In this document: piece by piece, positions 11,226-24,100 of the stretch
Layout of the letters: each line of letters opens with the position of its first letter
Position numbering within the stretch: position 1 is the stretch's first letter
Assembly: GCA_003254905.1 (NCBI GenBank)
Contig: QANU01033406.1
Location: 124,001-188,000, forward strand
Reading direction: 5' to 3'
Source of the DNA: Nissolia schottii
Lineage: Eukaryota; Streptophyta; Magnoliopsida; Fabales; Fabaceae
Length of the DNA stretch: 64,000 bases
The notes under the pieces: generated by a model
What the model saw: the letters and a program-made list of their open reading frames with translations, nothing else
Databases searched by the model: none
What the model was told of the DNA's origin: nothing
Made by a program: the position numbers and the translations under genes

Positions 11226-12000
11226 GGTGGTGTTATATGTTCACCCTTTATACCTGTGACCATGCCGCCCACAATATAAAAGCGCTTCACCCTTTATACC
11301 CTTTAAATTACAAATGAACCATTGTTCCCTCAATATCCACCATCAGTTGCCTGCAACCTTTCTCCACTTTACTGACTAGGCGGAGTTCATTCATTCTCAC
11401 CACCACATCGACACTGTTAGATCCAGACTTTTCCTGTGTTTGTGGGCTATCTGGCCTATCCCTCCACCATCGTGACCATGCTCTGCTTCTTAGCCCCATA
11501 GTCCTCCTGCCCATGGCCGACACCTCCACCTAGCAGCTAGACACCCATTTTTGGTCGTCTTCTTCTTTTTTTCCATTTTTTATTTTTATTTTCGTTTCTG
11601 CCTTGTTCCTTGTAAATAACAGAGATGTTGCTTGATTTGTATTGAATCTGATCTTCTATTGTCAATTTGTGCTCTCTTTTGTTCATGGTATACTTTGTTG
11701 ATGGAATTATTTGGTTATCTAACTGAAGCTTTTTGGTGTTGATTTTGCACCACTTGTTTTGGGTGCCTGAATGTGGAAGTGGTGCGATAGTGATTAGTGA
11801 GGACGATGGAGTTGGTGCAGCAACAATAAAAGTAGAGTTGTGCCATGAGCAAAAGGGTTTTTTCTTTTAATTTCTTAAAAAGTGTCCCCCCGCCCGAAAG
11901 TGATTAATCTTCATTTGAGGTTTGGTGATCATTGAAGTGGTCATGCCTCTTCTAAGAAAGCTTTGTCTATGCACACCGTCAAGAATCAAACTTCTAACCA
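11225..12000. other. Unassigned, moderately GC-richer island
   Basis: About 11225-11540 is GC-richer with 'ccaccatcg' type triplets and is followed by T-rich, transcript-like sequence. There is no convincing long reading frame (best 73 aa on the minus strand). It may be a captured or decayed gene fragment, but I recognise no protein family. Confidence 0.3.
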
Positions 12001-15000
12001 AATATTTAAATAACTTAATCATCTACTAACTATGTTAGACTTTGTTGGTGTGGAGGAAAGAGAACTACTCTCTCTATCTACTTTTTGTATGTCATTTTTA
12101 ACTAATACTTTCATCTTGAGGAATCATTTAATTAGCATTACATATACTAAGTATTGGCTAGATTAACCATAAATATTTTCTCCCTCTTTCCATTCTCCCT
12201 TCCATTTGGATAATACTAAATACATAGTGCATACTTAAATTAAAGTACATAGGGATATAATTAAATGAATAAATTTAATATTTTCTTAATCTAATGAAAT
12301 GACAAATAATATATTGGACAAAATTTTAGATAAAAAGTGATAAATAAAAATGGATGAATGAAATAAAAAATTAATATAATTGTGCGGTAAACCACCCCGT
12401 TGGTCCCTAACTTATTTGGGACCAACTTATCATTCACCTTTAAGAATATTAATAAGGAAAATATTCTCCCTTCAGAGAAATCAATAAAAATGAAAAAAAT
12501 ATTAAATAAAAACAAATTTGACTTTGATACTTATCAGTGTAATTTTTTTTATACTATCTAATTATATATATATATATATATTAAAAGAATTTAACTTTAA
12601 CAAAAAAAAAGTATGCCATCAAAAAAACTTTAATTAAAAATATCTTAAAAAATTATTGATACACACACATATATTACATATTACAAAGATGGGTAATTAT
12701 ACTCGTTCATCAATAAAAGAAATAAATACAGCAAGGTTCCTAAGGACGAAAACAATAGAAGATGTGTGAAATTTTCAAATAATTGCCTAACACAAGACAC
12801 ATATACTAAATTTGTAAAGAAGAACGAAAATATTTAAGAAAACTAAATAAGCCACGATTATGAAAGAAAGAAGAGAACGTTTTGATTTTGAATCTTCTGA
12901 GTATGATAATCATAAACAATGTCTAAGCTCTAAAGTTTGTGAGGGGAACTGTTTTTCCTTCGTAATCTTCATGTACCCTTGCTTGTTTGACAATCCACAT
13001 TTTGGAAACAAGAACGATGAATTAATTAACTGCTTAAAGCAACCCTCAATATTTCCTTATATAAATTCAGCCTGATTCCATAAAGATTGCGGTTGTTAGA
13101 TTCTAGATCTCTAACCAATACCTTTTACCATGGTCTTCGTCATTTTCTTGATCTTTTCTCAGTGATTTCACTTTCAAATGACACTCAAAGTAACAATCTA
13201 CAAAAGCAAAGCAAAACAAGGAACAATGTGAATCAAGCAACACACATAACCACCAAACCAATGGTTAAAACTCACGTGCCTCCATAAAAAGGGGAGGCAT
13301 GGCGTCTCTCTTAGTTAGACTAATCAAATTCAACTACAACTCTAATAAAATATTATTTCGAGTTTTATATTTATGCCCCACTTATTTTTTTTATTATTTA
13401 AAATTTAACCCCAAATTCTATTATTATAATTTTTAAAAAATGAAATTGAGGTAAAATTAAAAGAAAGACAAAATGAGTGGGTCTAATTATAGGTGAAGGC
13501 TATGATGCCTCCCAAAAAATAAAGGTATGATACCTTCTTTTTTTTATATATAAACTAATCAAATTAAGCACCAAAAAAAAAACCAAATTCGACTATTTCT
13601 CTACCTAAGCATTATTGTAGGATTTATATTTAAATCAAATCAAATCCAACTGTTAACGGAGCGACATGACACATTAACTGTCAAGTCAGTAGCTATTGTT
13701 AGTTAAGCGAGCGGAAGGACTAATGAGACCATTTTTCGAATAAAGAGGGACGAAATTGACCAAAAAATTTTAGAAGAGACTAAGTTAACCGAAATTGAAA
13801 TTGAGAGGTACTAAGTTAGAGGTTCATGTGTCTCACATGCCTGCGTGGAAGGGGAGATGTGACAGTTAAACATGTCCAATTTTTTGAATTGAGAGGGACA
13901 AAATTGTCTAAAAAAATTTGGGAGAGACAAAATTAACTAAAATAAAAACTCAAAGGGACTAAGTTGAAGATCTTTAAAAATAATAATAATAAAGGAAATG
14001 CTATTTTTTTGTCGATCTAAAAATTCATCAAGGAATGCTATTTGAGATCGTAATATTATCACGTAAAAAAATAAATCTGACGGATATTCTATTTTTCTTT
14101 TCTTGTTGAAAAGATGTTGGATTGTTGATTGACAATGGATTAGCTAATTCCGCACTTTCGCTATAACTAATTAACTTGTCAATGAATTGGATTAATAAAC
14201 TCCCACATGGTTTAGTAGTTGCCAATGGCATGATGACGGACCAGAATTCAATAGTTTTTGTCAAATTTTTTTATTTGGGCTTTGGTTTGTCACATTTGCG
14301 TGTCTTACGATTCGAGCACGGAAAAATATTATTAATCAATGTGGAAAAAAAATACTCTTAACTCTTTGCAATGCAAAATGACTCGGTAATTCTTGGTTCT
14401 CGATCGATTTTTGACTTCTGCATTTTTGTTTCCTTTCATTTTCGATCCCAAAATAAGAAGAATAAACAAATGAGATTTTGGGGACCGGCCTTTTGTAAAT
14501 GCTGCCGTGGGACCCGCGATGAAGTAAAGCACATAGGCGAGATTTGTGTTAGGGTCTTAAGACACATTTGGTTTTTTGGAAAAAAAAAAAAAAAGGAGGA
14601 AAGAAAATGGAGAGAATTTTTTTTTGTTTGCTTTATAAAAATAAATAGAGAGAAGAGAAAAGAAAAAGTGAGTAGGACCTACACCAAAATCTTCTTTCTT
14701 TAGTGAGATGAAAATCATATAAACATAGATATAGATGTAAAAGATAGAAATAGAGAGAAAGGAAGTGAATAGTTGGTGAGAGAGAACAGGTAAGAGAAAT
14801 TGTGTAATATAATTTTTTTTTCTTCGTTTAAACATTATATATATATATATATATATTACTTTTCTCTCATTTTTTTTCTCATTTTCAATTTTTTTTAATT
14901 TTTTCTGATCTCATCTTCTCTCCCACCTCCAAACATAATGTTAGTGCAAGTGATAAAGTCTAATTTAAAGTATTATGACCACCCCTTTTGATATGAGTTT

Positions 15001-16700
15001 TTTTTAAAAAAAAAAAATCTTAGATCTAATACACTTTAAAAATGGGATAAATTTGTTTCATTCTTGACCAGAATAATGAATTAAGTAAAAATGTAAATAA
15101 AAGAACTCATGAACTTAAATGTCTTAAGTTTTCGGTTAAGACAGGAGTCTCTCACCTGCCATTGTGATTTGTTACTTAGTAGTGGTACATTTAGTTTAGA
15201 TCTTTCCAAATTTTGGGTTCCCTCCCAACAATTTGAACCAAATTTCTCTTCCGGTGGTCCTCCAGCGAGGGACAAAACGTTGCTAGTTGTACATTCTTTC
15301 TTTACTCAGAAAAAAGTTGCCCCCTTTTATGTGAAAGATAGCAGAAGCATGACCGAAAGGAAACAAAAAAGCTACAAAGAGAAGGATGATAATTCCTTGT
15401 CTCCCAATTCTTTGTCTGACTAAATAGCATGATACTTCATTTGAAAGAAAAATACCAAAAAAAGAAAAAAGGATGCACGGGGCGCAGATGAGCCATATAG
15501 CTTCCACAAAAGTAGAATATTATAAATATGAGAATTGAACAATGTTGTTCCATAAACAAACAAGACAATTAGTTGTACACTAGGAATTTGGTACTGCAAA
15601 AACTAGTCAAAAAGGAGAGGATCAGATTCAGAATATCTACGCCCATCGGTCATCACTCATGCGTCACACGAGCCAGCCACCGTTTCGGGAATTTCATTTA
15701 CAGCTATATTTAATCAATTACTCTCTCAGTACATTTTTATTTGTTAATTCTTGTCTAAAAACTTGTCCAAAGTTATTTGTTTTTGCATTATTTGTCATTT
15801 TTATTTGTTGGCCACATATATTAAAGTTATTTTACGCTTAAGACAATAATTAAACATTCAACATTGGATTAAGCGATGAGAAAATTTTTATTATCTCACC
15901 TCGATCTTTTGCTTATTACTCAATTTTTTTTTTGTGATGTATGTATCATTTTATTAATAGAGACTAGCGGCTTAATAGACTCTTTTGTGCCTGTTAAGCC
16001 ACTTTTTTATTTATTGGATAATAACTAATAAACATATTTAAAATAATTTAAGAGAGTTTAATAAGGTAACCTTTTTTTTTTAGCATTGGATAAGGTAGTT
16101 AAAGTAAAAAATGAAACAACAAATTGTAAATAAAATTAGCAAGGAGGGTAAAAAGGAAAGAACAAAATTTAGACACTAAAGAGGCGGTTAAGAAAGAAGT
16201 CCCTTTATTAATAGTGTAGATTAACTCAACTCTAGGCAATGAAGTACAGCAAGAATGACTCGACACACTACTGAAACTCAACAAAACTTAGCATTTACAA
16301 GAAAAGTCTCATTAAAACCTCCTTAGATGATACCTTCACAAATATTTTTAATGTTGTGATAAAACTATCACGATTTTAATAAAAATAGTAGTTGCTACAT
16401 AGAATAAAATGATAAATACTATAGTCAATAATTTGGTTGCAGCAATCAATAAAATTTGACTTCTTAGTATATTTATTTTTTATCCTGTTGTTGGGCTTGT
16501 GTTTGTTTTTGGTCAATTTTGTTGGGCTTGTCTCAAATACTGCAATCATAGTAAAAGCCGGAGTGCTTAGTCCAGTCTCTACTGGGTTTTGCTGACCAAA
16601 AACGTTAGAGGCCTTACACATTTGGGTTTAGCACACAATTTTCAGTTTCAGGCTTGTAGTTAATGCCCGGAGTTTTATTTATATAATAATATTATCTTGA
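12000..16700. other. AT-rich intergenic DNA with repeat debris
   Basis: No gene is supported. About 13640-13970 contains 'agggac.aaattg', 'gagactaagttaac' and similar units, a decayed repeat. At 14560-14935 inverted ends ('acacatttggttttttgg' and 'aacattatgtttggaggtgg' in reverse complement) suggest a degenerate hAT-like miniature element. The longest frame (15109-15423, 104 aa) has no family features I recognise and is not called a gene. Confidence 0.4.
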
Positions 16701-16704
16701 AAGC

Positions 16705-16705
<1 letters not shown>

Positions 16706-16747
<42 letters not shown>

Positions 16748-16768
16748 CAACAATAACAATAATAATAA
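16706..16768. repeat. (AAT)n microsatellite
   Basis: A trinucleotide run of about 20 units, interrupted by a short AAC variant stretch (16743-16757). Confidence 0.95.
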
Positions 16769-16769
16769 A

Positions 16770-17248
16770 GGATTAAATATATTTTGGATCCCTAATAAAT
16801 TTTTAGATTTGGTTTCAGCCTCTAATAAAAAAAAGAAAAATTGGTTTTGAACTAAACATATAAAAAAATTTCTGTTTTAATTTCTTTCAATTTTTTTTTG
16901 AATGTAATATCAGCTGTGTCACACGTGTCAATAATAACTTAAAGTGACACCTCTTTATCTATGTGACAACTCATTTACCCATTTATTTATATTACGGACA
17001 CGTTGATAAATTGGTGTCACATGAATGAATAGGTGTCACGTTAGATCATAGATGATTATGCATGCATGATACTGCTAATGTTAAACACCATTAATCATGT
17101 CACCAGTTAAAATTTTTTTTTACCAAAGACTAAAATAAAAAAAAATTATGATATGTTTAGACAAAAAAATTATAAAAAATAATTTGTTAAAAACTAAAAC
17201 CAAATCTGATAAATTTGTTAAGAAACTGAAATATATTTAATTTAAGCC
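16770..17248. mobile_element. Small MULE-like inverted-repeat element
   Basis: The left end 'ggattaaatatattttgg' with 'tagatttggtttcagcctc' matches the reverse complement of the right end ('ggcttaaattaaatatattt', 'agatttggttttagttttt'). The inverted repeats are roughly 70-90 bp with mismatches. The core holds 'cacacgtgtca' and repeated 'gtgtcac' blocks. The 9-base flanks agree at only 5 positions, so no target duplication is claimed. Confidence 0.55.
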
Positions 17249-19170
17249 TAAAAAAATGAGTCAGTAGAGCATCGGTGTTTTATTAGAGTTGCTGAATATT
17301 AATACGAGGTCTCTATTTTATTTTTTTTTTGGTAAATGGAGATGGGGTCTCTGGCTGACGGGCTGTTTTACTTATTCTGTGGGCTTTATGGGCTAGCTTA
17401 ACCATTATAACGTGTATTGATTTGGATTTGGGCCTACAATATTTTACACATAATTATCAACATTCCTGAATGTCAACTAATCTTTGTTATCGCGACCAAA
17501 AATAAAACTAGTACTATTAGGCCCATCTAAAATCATATAATCAGCTAGCGAAATGTATCATTTCAAGTGAAATTTTTATCACGTGAAATTAAGTGTAATA
17601 TTTTATATACTTCATGAAAAAGAAAAAATTATCCTACACGCAAAAAAAAAAAAATCCTATACTTGATTTGTATATATTAGTCCCGCAAACTTCACCCTTT
17701 GCTTTAAGGTAAAATTATGGGTTGGGTTTAATCTGAAAAGATTCATAAATAATGGTCATATATAGTACAATATTATACATGTCAAATTGTAATGAAAGGT
17801 ATTGGGTAAGGGTGACATATTGAAGAGTCGACCGCAGATTTCATTCTCTTTAGGTGGGTATCACATGTATAATACTGACCAAAATTGGCCAATTAAGTTA
17901 CAAGATAATGTTGTGTATGTTTTTGGGACAATGATTCTTTAAAGTGATCTAAAGTGAGATCCCTCACTTTAAAGATAACAGTGAAAAATCTCACCTTTAA
18001 ATTCATATAGTAGGAATGAGTCCCATTACCATTTTATGATCCAAATCCTTGTTGGGGTGTGCTCACTCTATGTGCAGCAGATCCACTTGAGACCATGGCA
18101 TTGACCACGTTGATGGTGTGGTCCAATATGATACACACTTGGGGAAAACCATAAATGACAATACCAGCAACTCATAAGACTTGGGTGGTGGTGGCAGTGA
18201 TAATAGCTCCTCGAGTATGTTTCTGTAATAATTGTGTCATTTAATATATATATATATATATATANACACTTTCATTGGATCCGCTGGCAAATTGGTCTAT
18301 ATATACATGTACTAAAATATGGCATGGTGTTTGCCAAATTCCTCCACCAATAAGATGGAAATATTGAAAGGGAAAGGGTTTGTGTTTTCTTGTAAATGCG
18401 CACTTCTGTGCAGGTTGGGTGGCACTATTTATAATAATACCACAGTTACCCTATAAACCGTGCAACCTCGTTTCAAAACATTATTGATGTATAATGGACC
18501 CCCGAGTGTGTGTTGATTAAATTCTACCGTTCTTTCGCTCTCTCCCTCTGAAAGTAAGGAGCAGGGTATGGTCCCAAATCATAATGAGTTTCAGTGTGTT
18601 GTGTGTGTACTCCTCTGTGTCCTCATCAGCGCTTTGCATCTCACATGCTCCTCATACGATGCATTTACTCGTGGGGCCTCATTATGTAGTTGGGCTGACG
18701 GTAACGACACCTCCGTATTATTGATTTGTTTTAAAAGATTTGTTATTTATACTTAGTTTTTATCTTTTGGATAAATATAAAATGCTCAAAACTTTCAAAC
18801 AATATAGGAGTAAAGCATGTTACAACACGAAGCTACCACGCAGACCAACAAACACAACAAAATAGGACTGCATAAAAAAAGTATAACGAGATGAATTTGT
18901 GAGAAATGAATGAAGTGAGTTACATTATCTTAGCATTTAGCTTTAATATGGTGAGTCAGGCGGTAGTTACAACTACATTGGGCTAACTAACCAGATTTAA
19001 ACTAATTTTAGATGGAAAATGAATTCTCTTATGTTAAAATTTGTCATATTTAATTATGTTAAGATAAAGAAAGATGCAAAAAAAATTGAATTAAGTCTAA
19101 TCAACTTTAAAAGAGCTTTACTCATCCCAATTTTTTTGTGTATTTCTCTTTTTTAACATGACCAAATAAC
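17249..19170. other. Intergenic DNA, one doubtful small frame
   Basis: No gene is firmly supported. One unresolved base is at 18265 inside a (TA)n run (18244-18264). A 62-codon frame at 18568-18756 has a hydrophobic N-terminal half ('VVCVLLCVLISALHL') like a signal peptide and lies about 110 bp downstream of 'ctataaaccg' (18451). It matches no family I know and is left as a possibility only. Confidence 0.35.
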
Positions 19171-20060
19171 TAACTGCAACTAATTCCAATTGTTATATGT
19201 AAAAAAAACTCAACATCCAATCCTAATGAGAATACTGCAAAACGTGTTGCAAAAGCTACACAATTATCCAATAGTAAGCACGGGAGAGTCATGCCATCCT
19301 CTAGGGCAGAGACGACAACCAATTTGGGTAGAGACGCCAACGCACACCACACCACTAAGTGCCCACTGACAAAACTCATCACTTTGAAGCGACCTTAGAC
19401 AAATCCACCTCTGAAAACGAAATGGCAACACAAGAAATCAAGAAAGCAAAACTCAATCGACAAAAATAATCAGTCCCCAAAAACTTGAAAATTGAGGCCA
19501 AGGATCCACAACACCCACTTTGAAAAATGACATCCAAAAAAAGTCATATTCTTTTGCTTCATCTTCACCTCTTTTCTGCGTAATATTGAAAATTTTCAAA
19601 CTCACACCTCTTCCCAACAAGACAACCTGAGAATTCTACCTCCACACCCTTTCCCAATAACAGTAGATATGTATCAATATATCAATTAGAGCACTTCAAT
19701 ATAACCACCACGTACGCACGATTCTGCCCCGAGCGGCAAATCGCAAAAACTTGACCATACATATTGAAAACTACTCGTGGCAAAGAAACAAGAAACCTCA
19801 TACACAGAATATTCAACATTAATCCTACATATTTGCGTCATATCTGCACTTGCAACGAGCTTGAGAGAGCCCCCTAACAACGCTGTAGACGACGTGACTA
19901 TGACATATAATTGGGTGGTTGCGCTCTTCGTGTCTTCTTCTTCGACGCCATCTAGGAGAAGAGAAGTAGGGGAAAGTGAGAGGAAGAAGGCGGCGGCCTT
20001 TTTCGACCAAATCTAGGGTTTGTTCAACAGAAGAAGGCAAGAAGAGATGAATAAGTCTCA
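19170..20060 (-). pseudogene. Unassigned GC-richer gene-like island
   Basis: On the minus strand, from about 20050 downward, the sequence is GC-richer and has a 5'-leader look ('aaaccctagatttggtcg', then 'ggccgccgccttcttcctc'), with short open stretches (81 aa at 19825-20070; 64 aa at 19686-19880; 70 aa at 19170-19382) in different frames. I recognise no domain. It could be a captured gene fragment, a LINE 5' part or a decayed gene. The strand call rests only on the leader-like bases. Confidence 0.25.
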
Positions 20061-20879
20061 TTGGCACCATGTATAAACATTAAGGATATTATTCACCAGT
20101 TGTTTATAAGATCTTTTTTAAATAATATTATGAAGTGTCTCTTAATCATCATTTGAGAATGAGTTTCAACTTCTTTTTTTTTTTTCTCTATAAATAAGCA
20201 TAAATAACATTCTTTTGCTTGTTGAATTAATCTATTTATCTCTTTCGTTGGTTTTTTTACGTGTTCAAACTTCAAACATGTAATGTATCTCTTTTTGAAA
20301 GAATCTAACTACATAAAACAAAAGGTCGGTCACCATATAATGGAGCCTAGATAACTACCGATCAAATGATTTAAAGCAATGGATGAATGATCCAAATTGA
20401 ATAAATATAACAATAACCTTAAACACAATAAGAGTTGTGGTCAGTGCACCACTCAGATAATTCCAACCATTCAAAAAGAGGAGCACAGGTAAAGATGGTG
20501 CACAATAATTTATGAAAAATGCTTTGTGTATATACAAATTCCATACACCTGTATATACACTGTCTAATTATATGCAATTAATGATCATTATACGTATAAC
20601 GTACAGTTTCTAAAATTATAAACAACGCGCTCCCAATCGCGAACTCGTTTTTGTCATCGTTTTCCTTCATTGTCATCCTCTCATCCTCGTTCTATCACTT
20701 TTATCCTCGTCATCCTTTCATCCTTTCCTCATCCTCATCCTCCTATCATGTGAAAATTTATTAAAATGAAATTAAGATGATAAAAGGTTGGTTTTTTTTT
20801 AAATGGATGAGGTCTACCTTTAACAATGGTTGTTTACTTGCTACAGATGCTTGAGTGGACACTTACTCGTGAAATGTCA

Positions 20880-21500
20880 TACTTGTGAACATAAACGTAT
20901 AATGTTTATGCATTCTACTACATAAAATTTGTGCACATATGCTTATAAAGTTTGTGCATCAAAGAGTCTAATGACTTCTGGAATGTATAATCCATGTAAA
21001 GGTTTGTGAACATAAGCGAGCTATGTTTGTGCACAAATGCTTATAAAGTTTGTGCATCCAAGAGTCTAATGAATTATGGAATGTATGGTCCATGTAAAGG
21101 TTTGTGCGCATAAACGTGTAATGTTTGTGCATTTTATTATATAATGTTTGTGCACAAATGCTTATAAAGTTTGTACATCAAAGAGTCTAATGAATTTTGA
21201 AATGTATGGTCATGTAAAGGTTTGTGAACATAAGCGAGTAATGTTTGTGCATCTAAGAGTCTAATGAATTATGGAATGTATGGTCCATATAAAGGTTTGT
21301 GCGCATAAGGGAGCAATGTTTGTGCAAATTCTATTACATAAAGTTTGTGTACAAATGCTTATAAAATTTGTGCATCCAAGAGTCTAATGAATTATGAAAT
21401 GTATGGTCCATGTAAATGTTTGTGCGCATAAGCGAGTAATATTTGTGCATTTTACTACATAATATTTTTGCACATATGCTTATAAAATTTGTGCACGCGA
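20880..21500. repeat. Minisatellite with 'gtttgtgca' modules
   Basis: Modules such as 'agagtctaatgaattatgg', 'aatgtatggtccatgtaaag', 'gtttgtg.gcataa' and 'tgcttataaagtttgtgcat' recur. The 'agagtctaatga' block starts near 20963, 21061, 21182, 21256 and 21379, giving spacings of 98, 121, 74 and 123 bp. The uneven period looks like gain and loss of ~24 bp sub-modules. No protein is encoded. Confidence 0.8.
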
Positions 21501-21690
21501 ATGAAAACTAAGAAACGCGAATCACATGTGCACGTACATTTAAGTGCATGATCCGTGTGTGAGGAGATATTAGTAATGAGCCCAAATGTATCTAATATGA
21601 TGCTTAAGAGTTATTTGTGTGGGCCCAACGTGTATAAATATGATGTGTATATATGGTGTATATTTTTTGGTGTACGTGTAATAAAACTCA

Positions 21691-22682
21691 TAATTTATAT
21701 GGTTGATTATGTTTTTAGTCCCTGTAAAATTAGAAAGTTTGATTTTAGTCCCTGCATAAAAGTTTTAGTCCCTGTAAAATTGTAAAGTTAGGTTTTAGTC
21801 CCTGGGGTGGGGTGAGGGTTGACCGTGCTGACGTGGCACTGACGCGGCGCCACGTCAGATGCCACGTGGCATAACCCCCCCAAAACCCAACCTATGACCC
21901 GACCCGACCTGACCCGTTTTTAATTAAAATAAAAAAATAAAAAAAGAGAAACAACCCTCAGCCCCCAGCTCCTCCTCTCACCTCTCTCTAGCCCCCAACC
22001 CACCCCAACACCGCGTACCACCACCATCAATGCCTTGAATCCACCCATCCTCCACCCCNNNNNNNNNNNNNNNNNNNNNNNNNNNNNNNNNNNNNNNNNN
22101 NNNNNNNNNNNNNNNNNNNNNNNNNNNNNNNNNNNNNNNNNNNNNNNNNNNNNNNNNNNNNNNNNNNNNNNNNNNNNNNNNNNNNNNNNNNNNNNNNNNN
22201 NNNNNNNNNNNNNNNNNNNNNNNNNNNNNNNNNNNNNNNNNNNNNNNNNNNNNNNNNNNNNNNNNNNNNNNNNNNNNNNNNNNNNNNNNNNNNNNNNNNN
22301 NNNNNNNNNNNNNNNNNNNNNNNNNNNNNNNNNNNNNNNNNNNNNNNNNNNNNNNNNNNNNNNNNNNNNNNNNNNNNNNNNNNNNNNNNNNNNNNNNNNN
22401 NNNNNNNNNNNNNNNNNNNNNNNNNNNNNNNNNNNNNNNNNNNNNNNNNNNNNTTTTAACGGGTCAGGTCATAATTTGGGTCGGGTCGGGTCGTGAGTCT
22501 GGGTTGGGTTTTGGGTTATGCCACGTGGCATCCCACGTGGCGCGCCGCATCAGCGCCACGTCAGCCCAGTCAACCCTCACCCCACCCCAGGGACTAAAAC
22601 ATAATTTTACAATTTTTCAGGGACTAAAATCAAACTTTCTAATTTTACAGGGACTAAAAACATAATTAACCCTAATTTATAT
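21691..22682. mobile_element. MULE-like inverted-repeat element with exact 10-base target duplication
   Basis: TAATTTATAT occurs exactly at 21691-21700 and 22673-22682, directly abutting inverted repeats of at least 230 bp. Both ends read, outward to inward, GGTT.ATTATGTTTTTAGTC and CCTGTAAAATT, then 'ccaccccagggactaaaac' and a GC-rich core with GCCACGTGGCAT, then the 'gggtcgggtcgggtc' region. The middle is an assembly gap (22059-22453). The long frame crossing the gap is an artefact. It shares the 'gggactaaaa...tttacagg' ends with the foldback at 6514-7788, so the two are related families. Confidence 0.8.
22059..22453. other. Assembly gap (395 N)
   Basis: A run of unresolved bases between the two arms of an inverted repeat. 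The true length is unknown. Hairpin-forming sequence is a plausible reason for failure to assemble. Confidence 0.99.
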
Positions 22683-23829
22683 ATACACACATATAACCAG
22701 CCCATACTATAATAAAGAAAATCTCATTTTTATTTCCAATGGCCCAATGTGCATACTACCCAAAGTCCCAGCTTATTCCTATTAAAAATTTTCAGATTGT
22801 AACAAGACTGCACTCTCTGTCTGAGTCTCTCTCTCCTTACTCTTCAAGAAAAACAGTAACACATTTGTTCCACGTGAAACCCTAGCCGCCCATCATCTCT
22901 TCTAACCTTCATCGCCGGCCACCGCTGGCCACCACGACGTCTCAACCATTACCTAACGTAGTCATTAGTTGTTTTTTGGGTCAACAGTTTAGCCCTATGC
23001 TTAAGGTCCTCTATTTTTTTGTTCCAGTGGTCCTTGTTCGTATGTACACTTGTTGGGCTGAAATCAGTCAACAATGTGAGCCCACCTTGTTTCCAATAAA
23101 ATAAAAGATGAGCCCACCTTGTTTGTCAACGATAACGATGCGACAATGTCTTCTATTTATGCTTATAACCAACCAAAATTAAGTACTGCCTTTTATACTA
23201 TGAAGCATATACCTAATTCCCCCACTTGAAATAGATCATTCTAATAAATGCCGATCCCTTTATAGAATTAATTATCTGGTTTCAATTTGAAAGTTTTCGT
23301 TGACAGGAGTAGAAGACTGGTATGAAACCCTATTTTATTTTTATTTTATTTTTCCTAAAATGTTCTCGAGATAGAAAGCAATTTAAGGTAACGGAGAACA
23401 CTTATCACCAAGTGGATGACCATGCTCAGTGGCTTAATAACACAACTGCTTTTTGTCATACAAATTTCAGAATTTATACTTTACCTGAATTCAGTTTGAA
23501 TTTATCAGGCATATTTAACTATCTACGCCCTCCCTCTCTTTCATAATATATAATATTTGTCTAAAATTTGTTAAATTACTTTTTTTTATTTGCCTAACTC
23601 ATATTTATTTTAAGATAGCATTATTTATTCTTTTCTCAACCATGCCCGTAACTTAATTGTAGTTATTAAATACATTATTTATTCTTTTCTCAACCATGCC
23701 CGTAACTTAATTGTAGTTATTAAATACATTAGTTAAATATAATCATTAAATGCATTAGTAAAATATACTTCTTTTTAAATAAGAGTATCATTGTTTATTA
23801 ATATTTTATAATTTCAACAACGAGAGAAG
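22683..23829. other. Intergenic DNA with a leader-like segment
   Basis: About 22800-22950 reads like a plant mRNA leader ('ctctctctccttactcttc', 'gaaaccctagccgccc', 'atcgccggccaccgctggcc') but no start codon opens a useful frame. At 23629-23730 a ~52 bp unit ('tcttttctcaaccatgcccg' to 'attaaatacatt') is directly duplicated. No gene is called. Confidence 0.4.
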
Positions 23830-24100
23830 CTCCTATTTGGTCTTTCAACTTTACGTGATTGTCTTACTTCCTTAACAAAAAAAAAATGTCATGTTCACCC
23901 CATTATCTTTTTAAAGTATCCGCATTAATCTCTCACATTTTTAAATGTTGTCATCACCAATTCCTAATTTTTTGTCTAATTTCTCCTAGGTGTGAGACTA
24001 ACCGGAGCACCTTGAAAAGGTAAGGGACTAACGAGACAATTTTTTTCTTATTAAGGGACTAAGTAAGACAATCATGTAAAGCTGGGGGGCTAAATAGGAG
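23830..24100. mobile_element. Small inverted-repeat element, MULE-like
   Basis: The left end 'ctcctatttggtctttcaac' with 'tttacgtgattgtcttactt' matches the reverse complement of the right end ('ctcctatttagccccccagc', 'tttacatgattgtcttactt'). The repeats are about 60-70 bp. It is non-coding and no clear target duplication was seen. Confidence 0.55.

Noticed and set aside
20880..21500. CRISPR-like array
   Set aside because: Repeats are long and of uneven period with no unique spacers, in a plant genome; it is a minisatellite.
22035..22496. 153-codon open frame
   Set aside because: It runs through the 395-base N gap; the apparent openness is an artefact of unknown codons.
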